Below, piece after piece: positions 48,150 to 59,303 of a stretch of 64,000 nucleotides of DNA; within the stretch, counting starts at the first letter, position 1; each line of letters begins with the position of its first letter. The translations under genes were made by a program, and so were the position numbers. A model generated the notes under the pieces. The model ran no database searches, was not told the origin of the DNA, and saw only the letters and a program-made list of their open reading frames with translations. The stretch covers positions 1,736,001-1,800,000 of the forward strand of contig CM057224.1 in NCBI GenBank assembly GCA_029891385.1. Direction: 5' to 3'. Source of the DNA: Erythroxylum novogranatense. Its lineage: Eukaryota; Streptophyta; Magnoliopsida; Malpighiales; Erythroxylaceae.

Positions 48150-48790
48150 GACCTCAAAGATTTTGGCTTTGATTGGCTAGCAATGAAACTTCAAAATCAC
48201 TTGGTTACTTTCGGTTTTGATTGGTCACTTATTTTTGGTGCAATTTGTTGGTTCTTTTGATCTTGGAGAACTATGGCTCTCTTTGATTAACACTTTTTTT
48301 GGCCGATTTCTCCTATTTATTATGTCCTGGATTATGTTCATTAGATTTACAAGGTTTCAGTCTGGCAAGGTAAAGCTAATTTTGGCAAAAGACTTTGGTG
48401 TGAGCAACTTATTGGTTGATGTAAACCTCATCATGATTGGGTGTCGTTGAACACTAATGGCGCGTTCAAAAGCTCGTCATCTTCTGCCACAGCAAATGGT
48501 CTTGTTTGTGATAGTTCAGGGGCTTAACTTGAAGGTTTTGTGCAGAATATTAGTTGGTGCTCCTCTGTATCTACTGAACTCTGGAGAGTTTTTTTCGATC
48601 TCATGCTTGCTTGGGATCTTGGGTATCGTCAAGTTGAATTAGAAATGGATTCTCTAGTGATAATCAATATCATGTCCTCCTCAACTCAACTGGCAATGTC
48701 TCACAATCCTCTAGTCATGGGTATCGAAGCCAATGTGGCGACTGGCTCGCCAACTTATTTATTTATTCTAGTTAGAGGATACTATTAAAA
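48150..48790 (+). pseudogene. LINE RNase H domain relic
   Basis: In broken frames: FDWSLIFGAICWFFW (the LINE C-terminal W-rich linker), HDWVSLNTNGAFKSSS (where active relatives have N-x-DGA), then LWRVFFDLMLAWDLGYRQVELEMDSLVIINI, matching the helix and final aspartate strand of plant LINE RNase H. The first catalytic Asp position is Asn here and stops are present. It lies between the P450 and the SIRE LTR. Confidence 0.75.
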
Positions 48791-48808
48791 CCTTGATTTT
48801 ACATCGAT

Positions 48809-49785
48809 TGTGAGATTGAATAAGTTTTATTGAATTTAATCGTGCATGGTTATTTAATTATTTCCTGAATTTATTGGTTTATTATAGTTTTGGGTTTTAT
48901 TGCATAGATGTATATGTTTAATGATAGAATTAAATTGTCAATAATTTCGCAGACTACCTAAGATAAAATTTCCAGCACAAATAATTTAGCAATCGCAAGA
49001 GTGAAACACCAAATAACACACCGACGTTTGGTAACGCAGTTCGGCAAACTTGCCTACGTCTGCGGGGCCCCCACCCAGATTAATTACTTTCACAGTAGTT
49101 CACAAAAGTTACAAAGTTTGATCAACTCCGTAATACTCAATCTATGTAACTAACCCAAAACCTAACTACCCGTGAAAGATCTTCACGCCCAATAACACGA
49201 CCAACTCGTGTTAACCTCGTCAGAGGATTTTTCAAGCTATTTCTACTCAAAGACAAAGAACAAATAAAATCAAGAATGCAACAATCTTCAGTTCTGAACT
49301 CTGTCACTTCACAGACTGATGGCTGTATACTGCTACACCTAAAAGACACCTTCCCAAGAAACAACTTCAACAAAAGCAGCAGTGCAGAAACGTAGCAGCC
49401 AATCCCCACAGTGAGCGCAATCTCTTTTTCACACACACAAAAAAACCTAGACAAAATCGACAGATCAAGAGATGCAAAAGATAATCCCACGTTCACTATT
49501 CCACGTCATCCAAGAGGCAAAATAAAAAACAACCATCCATTATTTACGCAACCTTCCCAGAAGTGCCGTGAGAGAATCCTTTCCAAAATAGAATTGCATT
49601 GGACAACCAATTAAAATCCTACAAGTATACCAATTTAGATTTTACGTCCAATTCTAATCCAAGTACTATCCAATAACCAATTAAGGCACATCTTCAAGTA
49701 TTCTGGAAAATCTCAAATTCCCATGTCCAATTTAAATGCCAAAAATAAAAATAAAAATAGGATATATTAAAAATAAATCCTAACA
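48809..49785 (-). repeat. 3' LTR of the SIRE element; outer edge uncertain
   Basis: The inner edge is firm: on the minus strand TGTTAGGATTT follows the PPT. The outer edge is a proposal (…CAATCTCACA on the minus strand, 48809), since no second LTR or TSD is visible. It includes the phrase GGTAACGCAGTTCGGC, shared with the remnant at 10045. Confidence 0.6.
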
Positions 49786-49800
49786 ATCTCCCCCTTTTTT
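49786..49800 (-). other. Polypurine tract of the SIRE element
   Basis: Minus strand AAAAAAGGGGGAGAT sits immediately before the LTR start TGTTAGG. This is a typical copia PPT. Confidence 0.9.
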
Positions 49801-50013
49801 GGCATTCTTGTCTCAACACAAAACCAGCAATTGGACATGGATAGAACAACAACATATGCTCCCCCTGAAGTCACAAATCCAAAACCAGTAGCATTTGAAT
49901 AGCAACAAGAAATGAAAACAACAACACACCAACACACCAGCAACACAATGAAGAGACAGCACTACAATGTGTTCTTGTTCTCCCCCTTTGAGACAATACA
50001 TGACAAAAAGAAA

Positions 50014-51280
50014 TTAAGAGTGAAGGACACGGTGCTTCAACTTGCGGACAGCCTCTGTGAGAGCTAGAAGACCACCTTCAATACGTTGCAACTCAGAAAC
50101 AAGCTCAGCATTTTGATGAACGGAAGAGGGACCCGAAGCATCCGAAGGTCCCGAAGCAACATAAGGCAAATCTACCACCCGTGGTTGTTTAAAGATCCGC
50201 AATGAAATGTTCATCATAGGAACAGACTCCAAGATGCTCGACTCGAGCCTAGGCACTCCATTTGCATACAAATATTGTGAAATTAAACACGGAAAGGACA
50301 GAAGAGAATGAGGCTTACCGCCAATACATAACATGGAGTCCACAATAAATCGGCCAAGATTAAATAGGATGCCCGTGCCAATGGCATAAAGAAGCTTGGC
50401 TTGAGACTGATAGATGGTGACCGCATGAGTGCTAGGCATCTAGTTAGTGATCACCAATTTGAACAAGACAAAGTATTTCTGAGTGAGCATAGAGGAACGA
50501 AACACGGAAGTAGTCGGCCAAGCAGTGAGCTTACCACCAGTTAAAGCAAAGGCAAGTTGATCCATGGTAATCTCCCAATCATCATCATAAAAGGAACGGT
50601 CAATCGTTGTGTCAAATTTCATAAACAAATTCAAACGTCGAGCATCGAAACCAACAATTCTCCCCCTCACATATACAACACCAAACATAGCTGCATTTGC
50701 ATTCAAAATGTCATTAGACAAGTTAGAGTAAAACTCCTTTACCAGATCGGAGTCATAATGCTGAGGCAACAAAGAGGCATGAAGCAATGATCGCTCGCTA
50801 AGAAGAGAATGTAGACCCTGATCTCGAAAATCATCCAAGCTAATAGGACGATCCATGAGAACACCGGAATCTGACAGAGACCGCCATTTTTCCTCTGCAG
50901 CGGAAGTATAAAACTTAAAGGAAATGGCTTTATCAACAGGCAAACGAACACTCGGATGACTCCTAGGAGGACGAACTGATTTGGTACACATCATCTTGTA
51001 CCGCTTTCTAGGAGCTGGAGGAGGAACTGGCTGTGGAGCCGAGTGTGGTGACAGAGGAACATCAGTATCTGATGAGGACTCCGTAACCAAATCCTCAATT
51101 ATGCGATCAACATCATAATCATGTTGATCTGGTACATCAGGAATATCAATAGGAGCAGTTGACGAAGATCCAGCTCCTGTAAAACTCCTACCTGAACCGG
51201 AAGAAAGTAGTTTACTAGAGCGTCGCGATAGATCTGCCCCTTTTCTCCGTTGAATAGATCACTTGTTCTTTCTTCTTTCC
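50014..51280 (-). pseudogene. Post-pol ORF of the SIRE element (putative plant transposon protein)
   Basis: Two large frames, 51090-50440 and 50439-50014, form one protein interrupted by a TAG at 50440. Features in order: acidic/proline-rich N-terminus (PHSAPQPVPPPAPRKRYK), a folded part with NAAMFGVVYVRGRIVGFDAR and LNLFMKF, then PSTHAVTIYQSQAKLLYAIG and HSLLSFPCLISQYLYANGV, and a C-terminal helix (ELQRIEGGLLALTEAVRKLK). This matches the plant-transposon-protein family found beside pol in several large retroelements; its role is unknown (sometimes called env-like). The proposed start MGKKKEQ near 51280 needs a frameshift. Confidence 0.75.
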
Positions 51281-51471
51281 CATACCAATACAGGTAACAA
51301 TCAAAAACAATCCAACCGAAATTCTAGTCCCCAAAAATTTCCCTACTCAGTACAAATTTCAGCAGAAAAACCACAGCTCCAGAAAATGACAAAAGTCACG
51401 CAGTCCTCAAATAACCAGAGCAATTATCCACAAAATCAGATTCCTTATAAAAACTGTTACCCAGATTCAAT

Positions 51472-51894
51472 TCAGACTACTTCAATACAGAGAAAGCTGA
51501 CACAATCAGAAGTGTACCACATTCCAAAATCTGATGTTCCACTCACATATCTGAAAATTCTTTTGACAGCTGTTATATGTGTTTCCTTCGGATTAGATTG
51601 ATATCGAGCACATACTCCAACACTATAACAGATATCTGGCCTACTAGCAGTCAGATACAACAAGCTACCAATCATGTTTCTATATAAGCTTTCATCAACA
51701 CTTTTCCCATTTTCATCTTTATTCAACTTCATTGAGCTACTCATTGGTGTTCGTGCATGTCGAGCGTTCTCAAGACCAAATTTTTTGATCATGTTGCGAA
51801 CATATTTTGTTTGCGATATAAAGATACCATCCTTCATCTGCTTTACTTGTAAACCTAAAAAGAAGCTCAACTCACCAACCATACTCATTTCGAA
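51472..51894 (-). pseudogene. SIRE RT C-terminal part; RNase H missing
   Basis: It reads EMSMVGELSFFLGLQVKQ, then TKYVRNMIKKFGLENA, SLLYLTASRPDICYSVGVCARYQ and VKRIFRYVSGT. It then leaves the conserved frame near 51500, so most of RNase H has been deleted. Upstream it joins the RT part at 56993 across the CACTA-like insertion. Confidence 0.9.
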
Positions 51895-52009
51895 ACAAAA
51901 ATGAGATACGGTAACATGTGATAAGTGTTATTAAATATGAATAGTAACACTAATGACTATGTTATGACAGCCTATGTTACTAAAGATATGATGCTTTAGT
52001 AACAGTTTT

Positions 52010-52760
52010 GACATGTTATTGTCAAGTTTAATATGACATTTATTGATAGCTACAAAATGATTTTATATTATATTTTATAAATGTTATTAATTAACTATTT
52101 GTAACATTTTGACATTATTATATATTAATTTTTGCAACATCATTAACATGTAGTAGATATGAATTTTATAACATTTTAAAATGTTATAGATAAGTTTTCC
52201 ATGACATTGATAGAATGTTACTTGTTGAGTTTATTATAGTATTTATTGATAACTACAAATAATTTTATATTATATTTTATAAATGTTATTAATTAGCTAT
52301 TTGTAACAATTTTGAACTGTTATATATTAACCTTTTGCAACATCATTAACATGTAGTAGATATGAATTTTGAAACATTTTAAAATGTTATAGATAAGTTT
52401 TCATGACATTGATAGAATGTTGTTGTTAAGTTTATTATAGCATTTATTGATAGCTACAAATGATTTTATATTATATTTTATAAATATTATTAATTAGAAC
52501 ATTTTGAACTGTTATCTATTAATTTTTGCAACATCATTAATATGTAATAGATATGAATTTTGTAACATTTTACAAATGTTATAGATAAGTTTTCCATGAC
52601 ATTGATAGAATGTTCTTGTTGAGTTTATTATAACATTTATTGATAGCTACAAATGATTTTATATTATATTTTATAAATGTTATTAATTAGATATTCGTAA
52701 CAATTTTGAACTGTTATATGTTACACCATCCAAATGTTTTGGATATGAGTTTCGTAACAT
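52010..52760. repeat. Left subterminal tandem array, ~200-bp unit, four copies
   Basis: Units contain TATTGATAGCTACAAA (about 52041, 52244, 52449, 52640), then TTATATTATATTTTATAAATG, CATCATTAACATGTAGTAG and AACATTTTAAAATGTTATAG. The copies are close to each other but carry indels. Confidence 0.85.
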
Positions 52761-53169
52761 TTTTAAAACGCTCTAGATTATTGTTTAATAACATTTGTAC
52801 GAAATTGTTTTTGCAATCTACGGTACCAAATCCACACCATTAATGATAGATTACTCCGCATCTGTTAAACGCACTTGGTTAGTTTTGTTTTTATGTCTAC
52901 ACTTGATCTTCTGGTCCGACAAGTATGACCAGTCAATGTACGGTTGAATACATCACTCGACATTAAGGAAGAAAAGAGAAAGCAGAGAAGAAGATAATAC
53001 AAGACTACTAACAGAAAACAACCCTTGAACTATTTATAAGGTTGTTACAAGTTCTGAGAGAAATCACTATAAATGCTTTGCTCATTTAGCTGAATACTAA
53101 ATTAGTTTAAGGAGGGAAGCATGGAAGAGATCCTAAGGAAACACTTGAAAGAAACACAAGAACGTTAAG

Positions 53170-53980
53170 TTATGGGAATTAGTACACTGACATTGCAATC
53201 AAAAGCATATTTCCTCGCAAGCACTGCAGCTGCATTCCTTTCTCGATTTGAGTCAAATGGTAATACAAAAGAAAGGCCCTTCCTTGGTTGCCAAAACAAT
53301 TGCTTCGCTGCAGCGGTACCATCGGATCTAACTCCACATAACTAGAAGAATGAAAATTTTCAATGTGAGAGTTCCAAATGTAACTTGAAACTATGCAAAA
53401 TTCAATGTCCACTAAGCTTATGCGTGCAAGATCATTTAAGTTAAGAAGATTAGGTAGAAAGCTAAGAAAGTTTTACCATGTCAAAAACAGGTCAGGCTCA
53501 AAGATTTCGTAGTAATAACTCGTAAATAATATCCAGAAAACTCTTTTGATTGATCTAGACACGAAATAAGTACCTGCATTGATGTGGAATAGATTTCCCT
53601 AGCCTTTGTAATCCAACCCCTACAAAGCTTTATCCTCATTTTACCCATATTGAATACATGAACAGAATGTGATGGATGTTGTTGTCCATTCATTTGGGAA
53701 ATGACAACCTACATTAAAATCCATCAAATTGTCAAATAACTTGCTATGCATTAAGGAAAATATGAGAGAAATTGTTTACACACATTAAACTCTGAGCTTG
53801 ATTTTTGTAGAAGTGTCTCTACATAGCTTCCCAATCCCGCAGCTGTTGGAAGGATTTTAACAGTATTTCTTTGAAAATCAATCCTAGTAGTAAAAACAAC
53901 CACCACAAACCGTAGAATCAAGTCCTTCCCACAACAACAGTCACTGAAAATTTTCCATTTTGTTAGACACATTTCCTTAT
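53170..53980 (-). pseudogene. Captured multi-exon gene fragment, unrecognised
   Basis: Minus strand exon-like frames: 53972-53789 (…RIDFQRNTVKILPTAAGLG…), 53708-53575 (NGQQHPSHSVHVFNMGKM… up to a GT donor after STSMQ) and a further piece at 53340-53180. Boundaries look like real GT/AG sites, for example an AATGTAG acceptor before the second exon. I do not recognise the protein. Being inside a CACTA-like element in intron-exon form, it was probably captured from a host gene; it could also be a remnant of the element's own gene. Confidence 0.45.
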
Positions 53981-54079
53981 TCCCATTTTGAGAGAAAGTG
54001 TTTACACATTTCCCACAACAACAGTCCCTGCAACTTACAGCACGTATCTCTTATTCTGTGTTTAAGAAAGAGAAAAGGT

Positions 54080-54419
54080 ACTTACAGCAGTTAGGGATCG
54101 GGTATCGTCGCCGACAGTGGAGGCGGCTATTTTAATTCGAGATTCGATGTCGTCATCGCCTGAAGTTATAGTCCAAGGCTAGTACGACTAGGATCGCTCT
54201 ATATCGTTCTTGGCCGATGATGTCCCAAATCTGGCTGGCGATGTCCCAGATCTGGGTATCCAACAAACAACAAACAATATTTTGTACTCTTTTTATGATA
54301 GAAAATTCCAAAGCGCAAACTATCTCTGCTAAATAGAAACGAACAACGACGGGGTAGAAAACACGGTCTATTTGACAGTAATGGAGGACATTAAGGTCTC
54401 CACAGGACAAACGGGACAA
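54080..54419 (-). pseudogene. Captured Rab-type small GTPase fragment plus another exon piece
   Basis: The frame contains LLDTQIWDIASQIWDIIGQERYRAI. The C-terminal half matches the Rab G3/switch II region (usually QIWDTAGQERYRAIT, as in RabA). A ~21-bp tandem duplication has doubled QIWDI. The nucleotide continuation still resembles the Rab frame, with an indel. G1, G4 and G5 motifs are absent. Downstream (54160-54085) another frame, DDIESRIKIAASTVGDDTRS, ends at a GTAAGTACC donor and may be a separate captured exon. It has no function as it stands. Confidence 0.65.
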
Positions 54420-54429
54420 CCCATGCCAA

Positions 54430-55740
54430 GAACTTGGAATAAAAATTCATAAGATGTGAAAACAAAATTTATATGAACGCAAAATTCATAAGATGAATAA
54501 AAAGATGGCAGTAAGATGGCGACGATAGATGATTAGGTTTCTTATTGAACAAGAAGGATTGCTTGGAAATAGGTTTAAGAATGTTTTAAATTTTAGTTTA
54601 AATTTTTAAAGGGTTGAAATATTAAATTAAATTAATTTGTTTATTTAATTTTAAAATTAATTAAGAATTAAAATAATTATTTTTTAATTTGAGTTTAAGA
54701 ATGTTTTAAATTTTAGTTTAATTTTTCAAAGAATTTTTTACGATAATTTTTCAAAGGGTTGGAATATTAAATTCAATTAATTTGCCTATTCAATTCCAAA
54801 ATTAAGATAATTATTTTTAATTTGATTAACATTAATAATTATATTGATTCTTAATTAATTTTAAAAATTAATTTCTAAAATTATAATTAATTAGTTTCAA
54901 TTAGATTAAAATTAATTAATTAGAAAAGTTGTTTCTAAAATTAGAATTATTTAGTTTCAATTAGATTGAAATTAATTAATTAGAAAAGGTGTTTCTAAAA
55001 TTATATTTATTTATTTTAAATTAGATTGAAATTAATTAATTAGACTTCTTGAAATTAAGAAAAATATTTTCTTAAATAATTAAGAAAGATGTTTCTTAAT
55101 TAAATATATTTATTTCAATTTGATTGAGATAAATTAAATTCTTGATTTTATTTGTTTAGAGAATTTTATTTTATTTATTTAGAAATTTTTATTTATTTAT
55201 TAATAATAAGTTTCTTGATTTATTAGAAAGGATATTATCTTGATTAAAACTTGAAAAGTGTTTTCATTTATTTATCAATAAAATGAGCTTTTTATTTTTT
55301 GAAAAATAGTTTTCTAATCTATTAAAAAAGATGTTCTAATTTATTAAGAAATCATCAATTCCATTTTTATTACCCAATTTAATTCTTAATTTTGAATTAA
55401 AATAATTAAATTGAACTTAAAATAATAATTAAATATAATTTATTAATTTAAATCTAATTTGTTTAGTTCAGTATTAAATTTAAATTGTATCACATATCCC
55501 ATATATTTCAAAAGTTTAACCGAGATCTATGTTTTAAAAATTAAAATTTTTAGAATTTTAAATAAAGTTAATTAAATTATATAAAATTTTATATCATTCA
55601 CCTTATTTTTATAATTGTTTAATTTAACATATTATTAATTAATTATGTCAATAATTCATATTTAAATCAATCTTAATATCATTAAATGATTAAAATTTTA
55701 ATACATAAGTTATGATCCAATTTAATATTATTTCAAATTA
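54430..55740. repeat. AT-rich core with local tandem duplications
   Basis: A ~75-bp segment with GTTTTAAATTTTAGTTTAA and AAAGGGTTG is present near 54573 and 54696. A ~63-bp unit (TTTCTAAAATTA … GAAATTAATTAATTAGA) occurs about three times at 54870-55050. No coding sequence. Confidence 0.7.
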
Positions 55741-55919
55741 ATATTATACCAATAAGAGAAATTGAATTTCTCATGTATGGCATGAGCATGTATAATGAGG
55801 ATGAGGATTTCATATATTGGTCAGAATATGTTACTGCATGAGATATAAACGTCCATAATGATAGGAAGGAAGTTAATTATGTAAGAGATGATTGTGAAAG
55901 TCTATTGGTGTGACAACTT

Positions 55920-56930
55920 TGTCGTGGTTTCTCTAAACATAACGTAACTTATATAAAGTGTTATATAAGTTACATAATTAAGATAACTTATATAAATTGT
56001 TATTATTTTATTAATAAAGTAACTCATACATAATGTTATTATAATACACTATTATGATAACTTTTCTAAAGTATTATTATTTTACATTTATCAAAGTAAC
56101 TTATATAAAGTGTTATTGATTTACATTACTAACATAACTTATATAAAGTGTTATTACTTTACATAACTAAGATAACTCATATAAATTGTTATTATTTTAT
56201 TAATAAAGTGACTCATGCATAATGTTATTATAATACACTATTATGATAACTTTTTAAAGTGTTATTATTTTACATTTACTAAAGTAACTCATATAAAGTG
56301 TTATTGATCCATATTACTAACATAACTTATATAAATTGTTATTAATTTACATAACTAAGATAAATCATACATAATGTTATTATAATATACCATTATGATA
56401 ACTTTTCTAAAGTGTTATTATTTTACATTTACTAAAGTAACTCATATAAAGTGTTATTGATTTATATTACTAACGTAACTTATATAAAGTGTTATTAATT
56501 TACATAACCAAGATAACTCATATAAATTGTTATTATTTTATTAATAAAGTAACTCATACATAATGTTATTATAATACACTATTATGGTAACTTTTCTAAA
56601 GTGTTATTACTTTACATTTACTAGGGTAACTTATATGAAATGTTATTATTTTACATTACTAAGGTAACTCAAATCAATTGTTATTATTTTATGATATTAA
56701 GATAACTCATATAAAGTGTTATAAATTTATTATTAAAGTAACTCATATAAAGTGTGATTATTTTACATCACTTTCGTAACATCTTAAAATAGTAACCTTT
56801 TATAATGTTTAGTAACACTTAAAAAATTGTTATCAATGATAAATTATATGTTATAAAATCATAAAGTGTTACTTATTAAATTAAGAATCATAACATTTTA
56901 AGATATAATGTTACCATAGATAGGTATTTT
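55920..56930. repeat. Right subterminal array of ~38-bp units in higher-order repeats
   Basis: The basic unit AACTCATATAAAGTGTTATTATTTTACATTACTAAGAT varies (here given as its parts AACTCATATAAAGTG, TTATT and ACATTACTAAG). Groups of about five units, including CATACATAATGTTATTATAA and ATTATGATAACTTTTCTAAA, recur near 56030, 56210, 56360 and 56545. AAAGTGTTAT is the most frequent word, a plausible transposase-binding motif. Confidence 0.8.
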
Positions 56931-56992
56931 ATAACATATTATCAAAAGTGTTCTTTGTCTAGTATGTCTTGTATGTCATTTTTGTTGTAGTG

Positions 56993-57700
56993 ATTAGACG
57001 TCATCAGTTTAACAAATTTTTCGACCATTTTTGAACATGTAGCACCAAACACAATATCATCGACATAAATCTGTGCTATCATTAAATCTAATTTGCATCT
57101 TTTAATAAACAGAGTTTTGTCGACATTACCTCGTTTATACCCTTTCTTAACAAGATACTGAGTAATTATAAGTCTGTCATACCATGCCCTAGGTGCTTGT
57201 TTGAGACCATAGAGAGCTTTCTTCAGCTTATAAACATAGTCGGAATGAGCTGAGTTAATAAAGCCTTTTGGTTGCTCCACAAAGACTTCTTCTTGTATAA
57301 ATCCGTTCAAAAACGCGCTCTTAACATCCATCTGATACAGTTTAAACCCTTTGATACAAGCTATGCCCAATAATAATCTGATCGATTCAAGTCGTGCCAC
57401 AGGTGCAAATATTTTATCAAAGTCTATTCCTTCCACCTGAGAGTACCCTTGAGCTACCAGTCGTGCTTTGTTCCTGGTGACATTCCCTTTTTCATCTGTT
57501 TTATTCCGAAACACCCATTTTGTACCAATCACATTAGTAGCTGGTGGTCTTGGCACAAGTTCCCATACATCATTCCGAACAAATTGCATCAATTCTTCTT
57601 GCATAGTCAGCTGTCCAAGACTCATCTTGTAATGCTTCTTTTACATTTCTTGGTTCAAATGAGGAAGTGTAGCATAAGTAGTACCGCAAGCTCTCTATAA
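56993..57700 (-). pseudogene. SIRE reverse transcriptase, N-terminal and catalytic part
   Basis: It carries NDVWELVPRP, GTKWVFRNKTDEKG, NKARLVAQGYSQVEGIDF, KLYQMDVKSAFLNGFIQEEV (catalytic Asp), YGLKQAPRAWYDR and the AQIYVDDIVFGAT box. The frame is interrupted at 56993 by the CACTA-like element, whose terminal bases encode the last 16 residues of the apparent ORF. A frameshift near 57620 separates it from the upstream linker. Confidence 0.93.
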
Positions 57701-58073
57701 TTTACCCTTTTCTCTCTCAGACTTCTTCTTTCACTCAAATCATCTACAACATTTTCTTCTGATTGATTTCTTCGGGTTTGAGATGAAGAACCCCGGTTTA
57801 GATTGTCTTCTAGAGATTTGACTGTATCATCATCTCAAGTAACCAAAATTTCTCCTAATTTTGCGATTACTTAATAAAGAACTAACTGGAAGTCACTTTC
57901 TGCAATTGTCTCTTTTCAAAACTTCTTCGCACCTCATCTTTTTCTATCATATTTTCTGCATCAATCAACTTCAGATCTGGAATGTTCTCATCATCAGCCA
58001 CATGATCACTCATCAAAGATTCATCATTTATCACAACATTGATGGATTCTTGCACCTTTTTTGTTCTTTGGTT
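57701..58073 (-). pseudogene. SIRE integrase-RT linker, decayed
   Basis: Only short acidic/basic pieces are readable in the minus frames, such as VADDENIPDL near 57990 and EESIRRKCC near 57755, with stops between. It is the variable linker between integrase and RT. Confidence 0.6.
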
Positions 58074-59282
58074 TTACACTCTATAGGCTTTACTATGAGT
58101 TGAGTATCCTATGAACACTCCTTCATCACTTTTGCTTTCAAACTTCCCAAGTTGTTCACGGTCTCGAAGAATATAACACTTACTTCCAAAGATATGAAAG
58201 TAGCTTAGATCTGGTCTCTTTCCTCTCCAAAGCTCATATGATGTTTTGTTTAGATAATTTCGAAGACACACTCTATTGCATATGTAGCAAGCTGTGTTTA
58301 CTGCTTCAGCCCAAAATCTCAAGGACATTTTGCTCCCATTCAACATAGATCTAGCCATTTCTTGAAGTCTTCTATTTTTTCTCTCCGCAACCCCATTTTG
58401 TTGAGGAGTTTTAGGTGCTGAAAATTCTTGTAAGATGCCAAGTTCACTGCAAAACTCACTGAAGCTAGCATTTTCAAATTCTCTTTCGTGATCCGATCGA
58501 ACTCTCAATATGGTCAGATTTTTCTGATTCATAACCTGCACACATAAACTTCGAAAGGCCTTAAACGCATATGATTTTTCTTTCAAAAATGCCACCCATG
58601 TGTATCTTGAATAATCATCCACACAAGTCAAGAAGTATTTCATTCCACCAATGCTCTCATGTTGTGTTGGACCCACAAGATCTAAATGAAGTAACTCAAG
58701 TATACGAGATGAAGTAACATATCTGACCTTTTTATGTGATGCTCGCTGCTGTTTTCCCATTTGACATGCACTACACACTGCTGTCCCTTCTTTGTTCATT
58801 TTAGCTAATCCTCTCACAGCCTCCATCTTTGTCAACTTACTTATGAGATCAAAGTTCACATGTCCAAGCCGTTGATGCCACAACTGAAGATTATTTTCAT
58901 GAGCTGCTGACTTACATGTACTTGTGACTTGCAACATGTAACAATTATCAGCTGATCGCTTGCCGCTCACAATACATTCACCTTGTTCAATAAGTACCCT
59001 ACATTCATCACTAGTGAATTTAACTAGCAATCCATCATCACATAATTGGCTTATACTAACCAGATTTGCTTTCAGCCCATCAACATGAAGCACATTCTTG
59101 AGAGGAGGTAGGCCGTCAAAACACAAAGTTCCTTTGCCTATTACGGATGCTCTCTTTCCATCTCCGAAAGTCACATGACCATCCATACAGGATTGATAAT
59201 CAGTCAAGTATGTCTTTTCCCCAGTCATATGACGTGAACATCCACTATCAAAATACCAGCCATGTTGTAATGATGCCTTCAT
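58074..59282 (-). pseudogene. SIRE protease end, GAG-pre-integrase and integrase
   Basis: A long 402-aa frame. The protease active site WYFDSGCSRHMTG is at residues 8-20 (DSG in place of DTG, as usual in SIRE). The GAG-pre-integrase zinc motif runs through LWHQRLGHVNF and CSACQMGKQ. The integrase core has its catalytic acids in LHLDLVGPTQ, VRSDHEREF and QQNGVAERKNR. It ends with GKRPDLSYFHIFGSKCY and VFIGYST. The frame is open, but the polyprotein is broken on both sides. Confidence 0.95.
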
Positions 59283-59303
59283 CGATGTACATGCTACTAA
59301 GGC

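Larger units (their letters stand above)
51895..56992 (-). mobile_element. Non-autonomous CACTA-like element, 5.1 kb, with captured gene pieces
   Basis: The right end is intact; on the minus strand it reads CACTACAACAAAAATGACAT. The left end starts ACAAAAATGAG, having lost the first seven TIR bases and the left target duplication. The right duplication is ATT (56993-56995). Removing the element and keeping ATT restores SIRE RT codon phase. Both subterminal regions are long arrays of TAACATTTT / AAAGTGTTAT-like repeats. No transposase is present; the middle (53000-54420) holds exon-like host sequence. Confidence 0.82.

Noticed and set aside
51263..51601. 112-aa plus-strand Gln/Asn-rich ORF
   Set aside because: It is antisense to SIRE sequence between the post-pol ORF and RT, and low-complexity.
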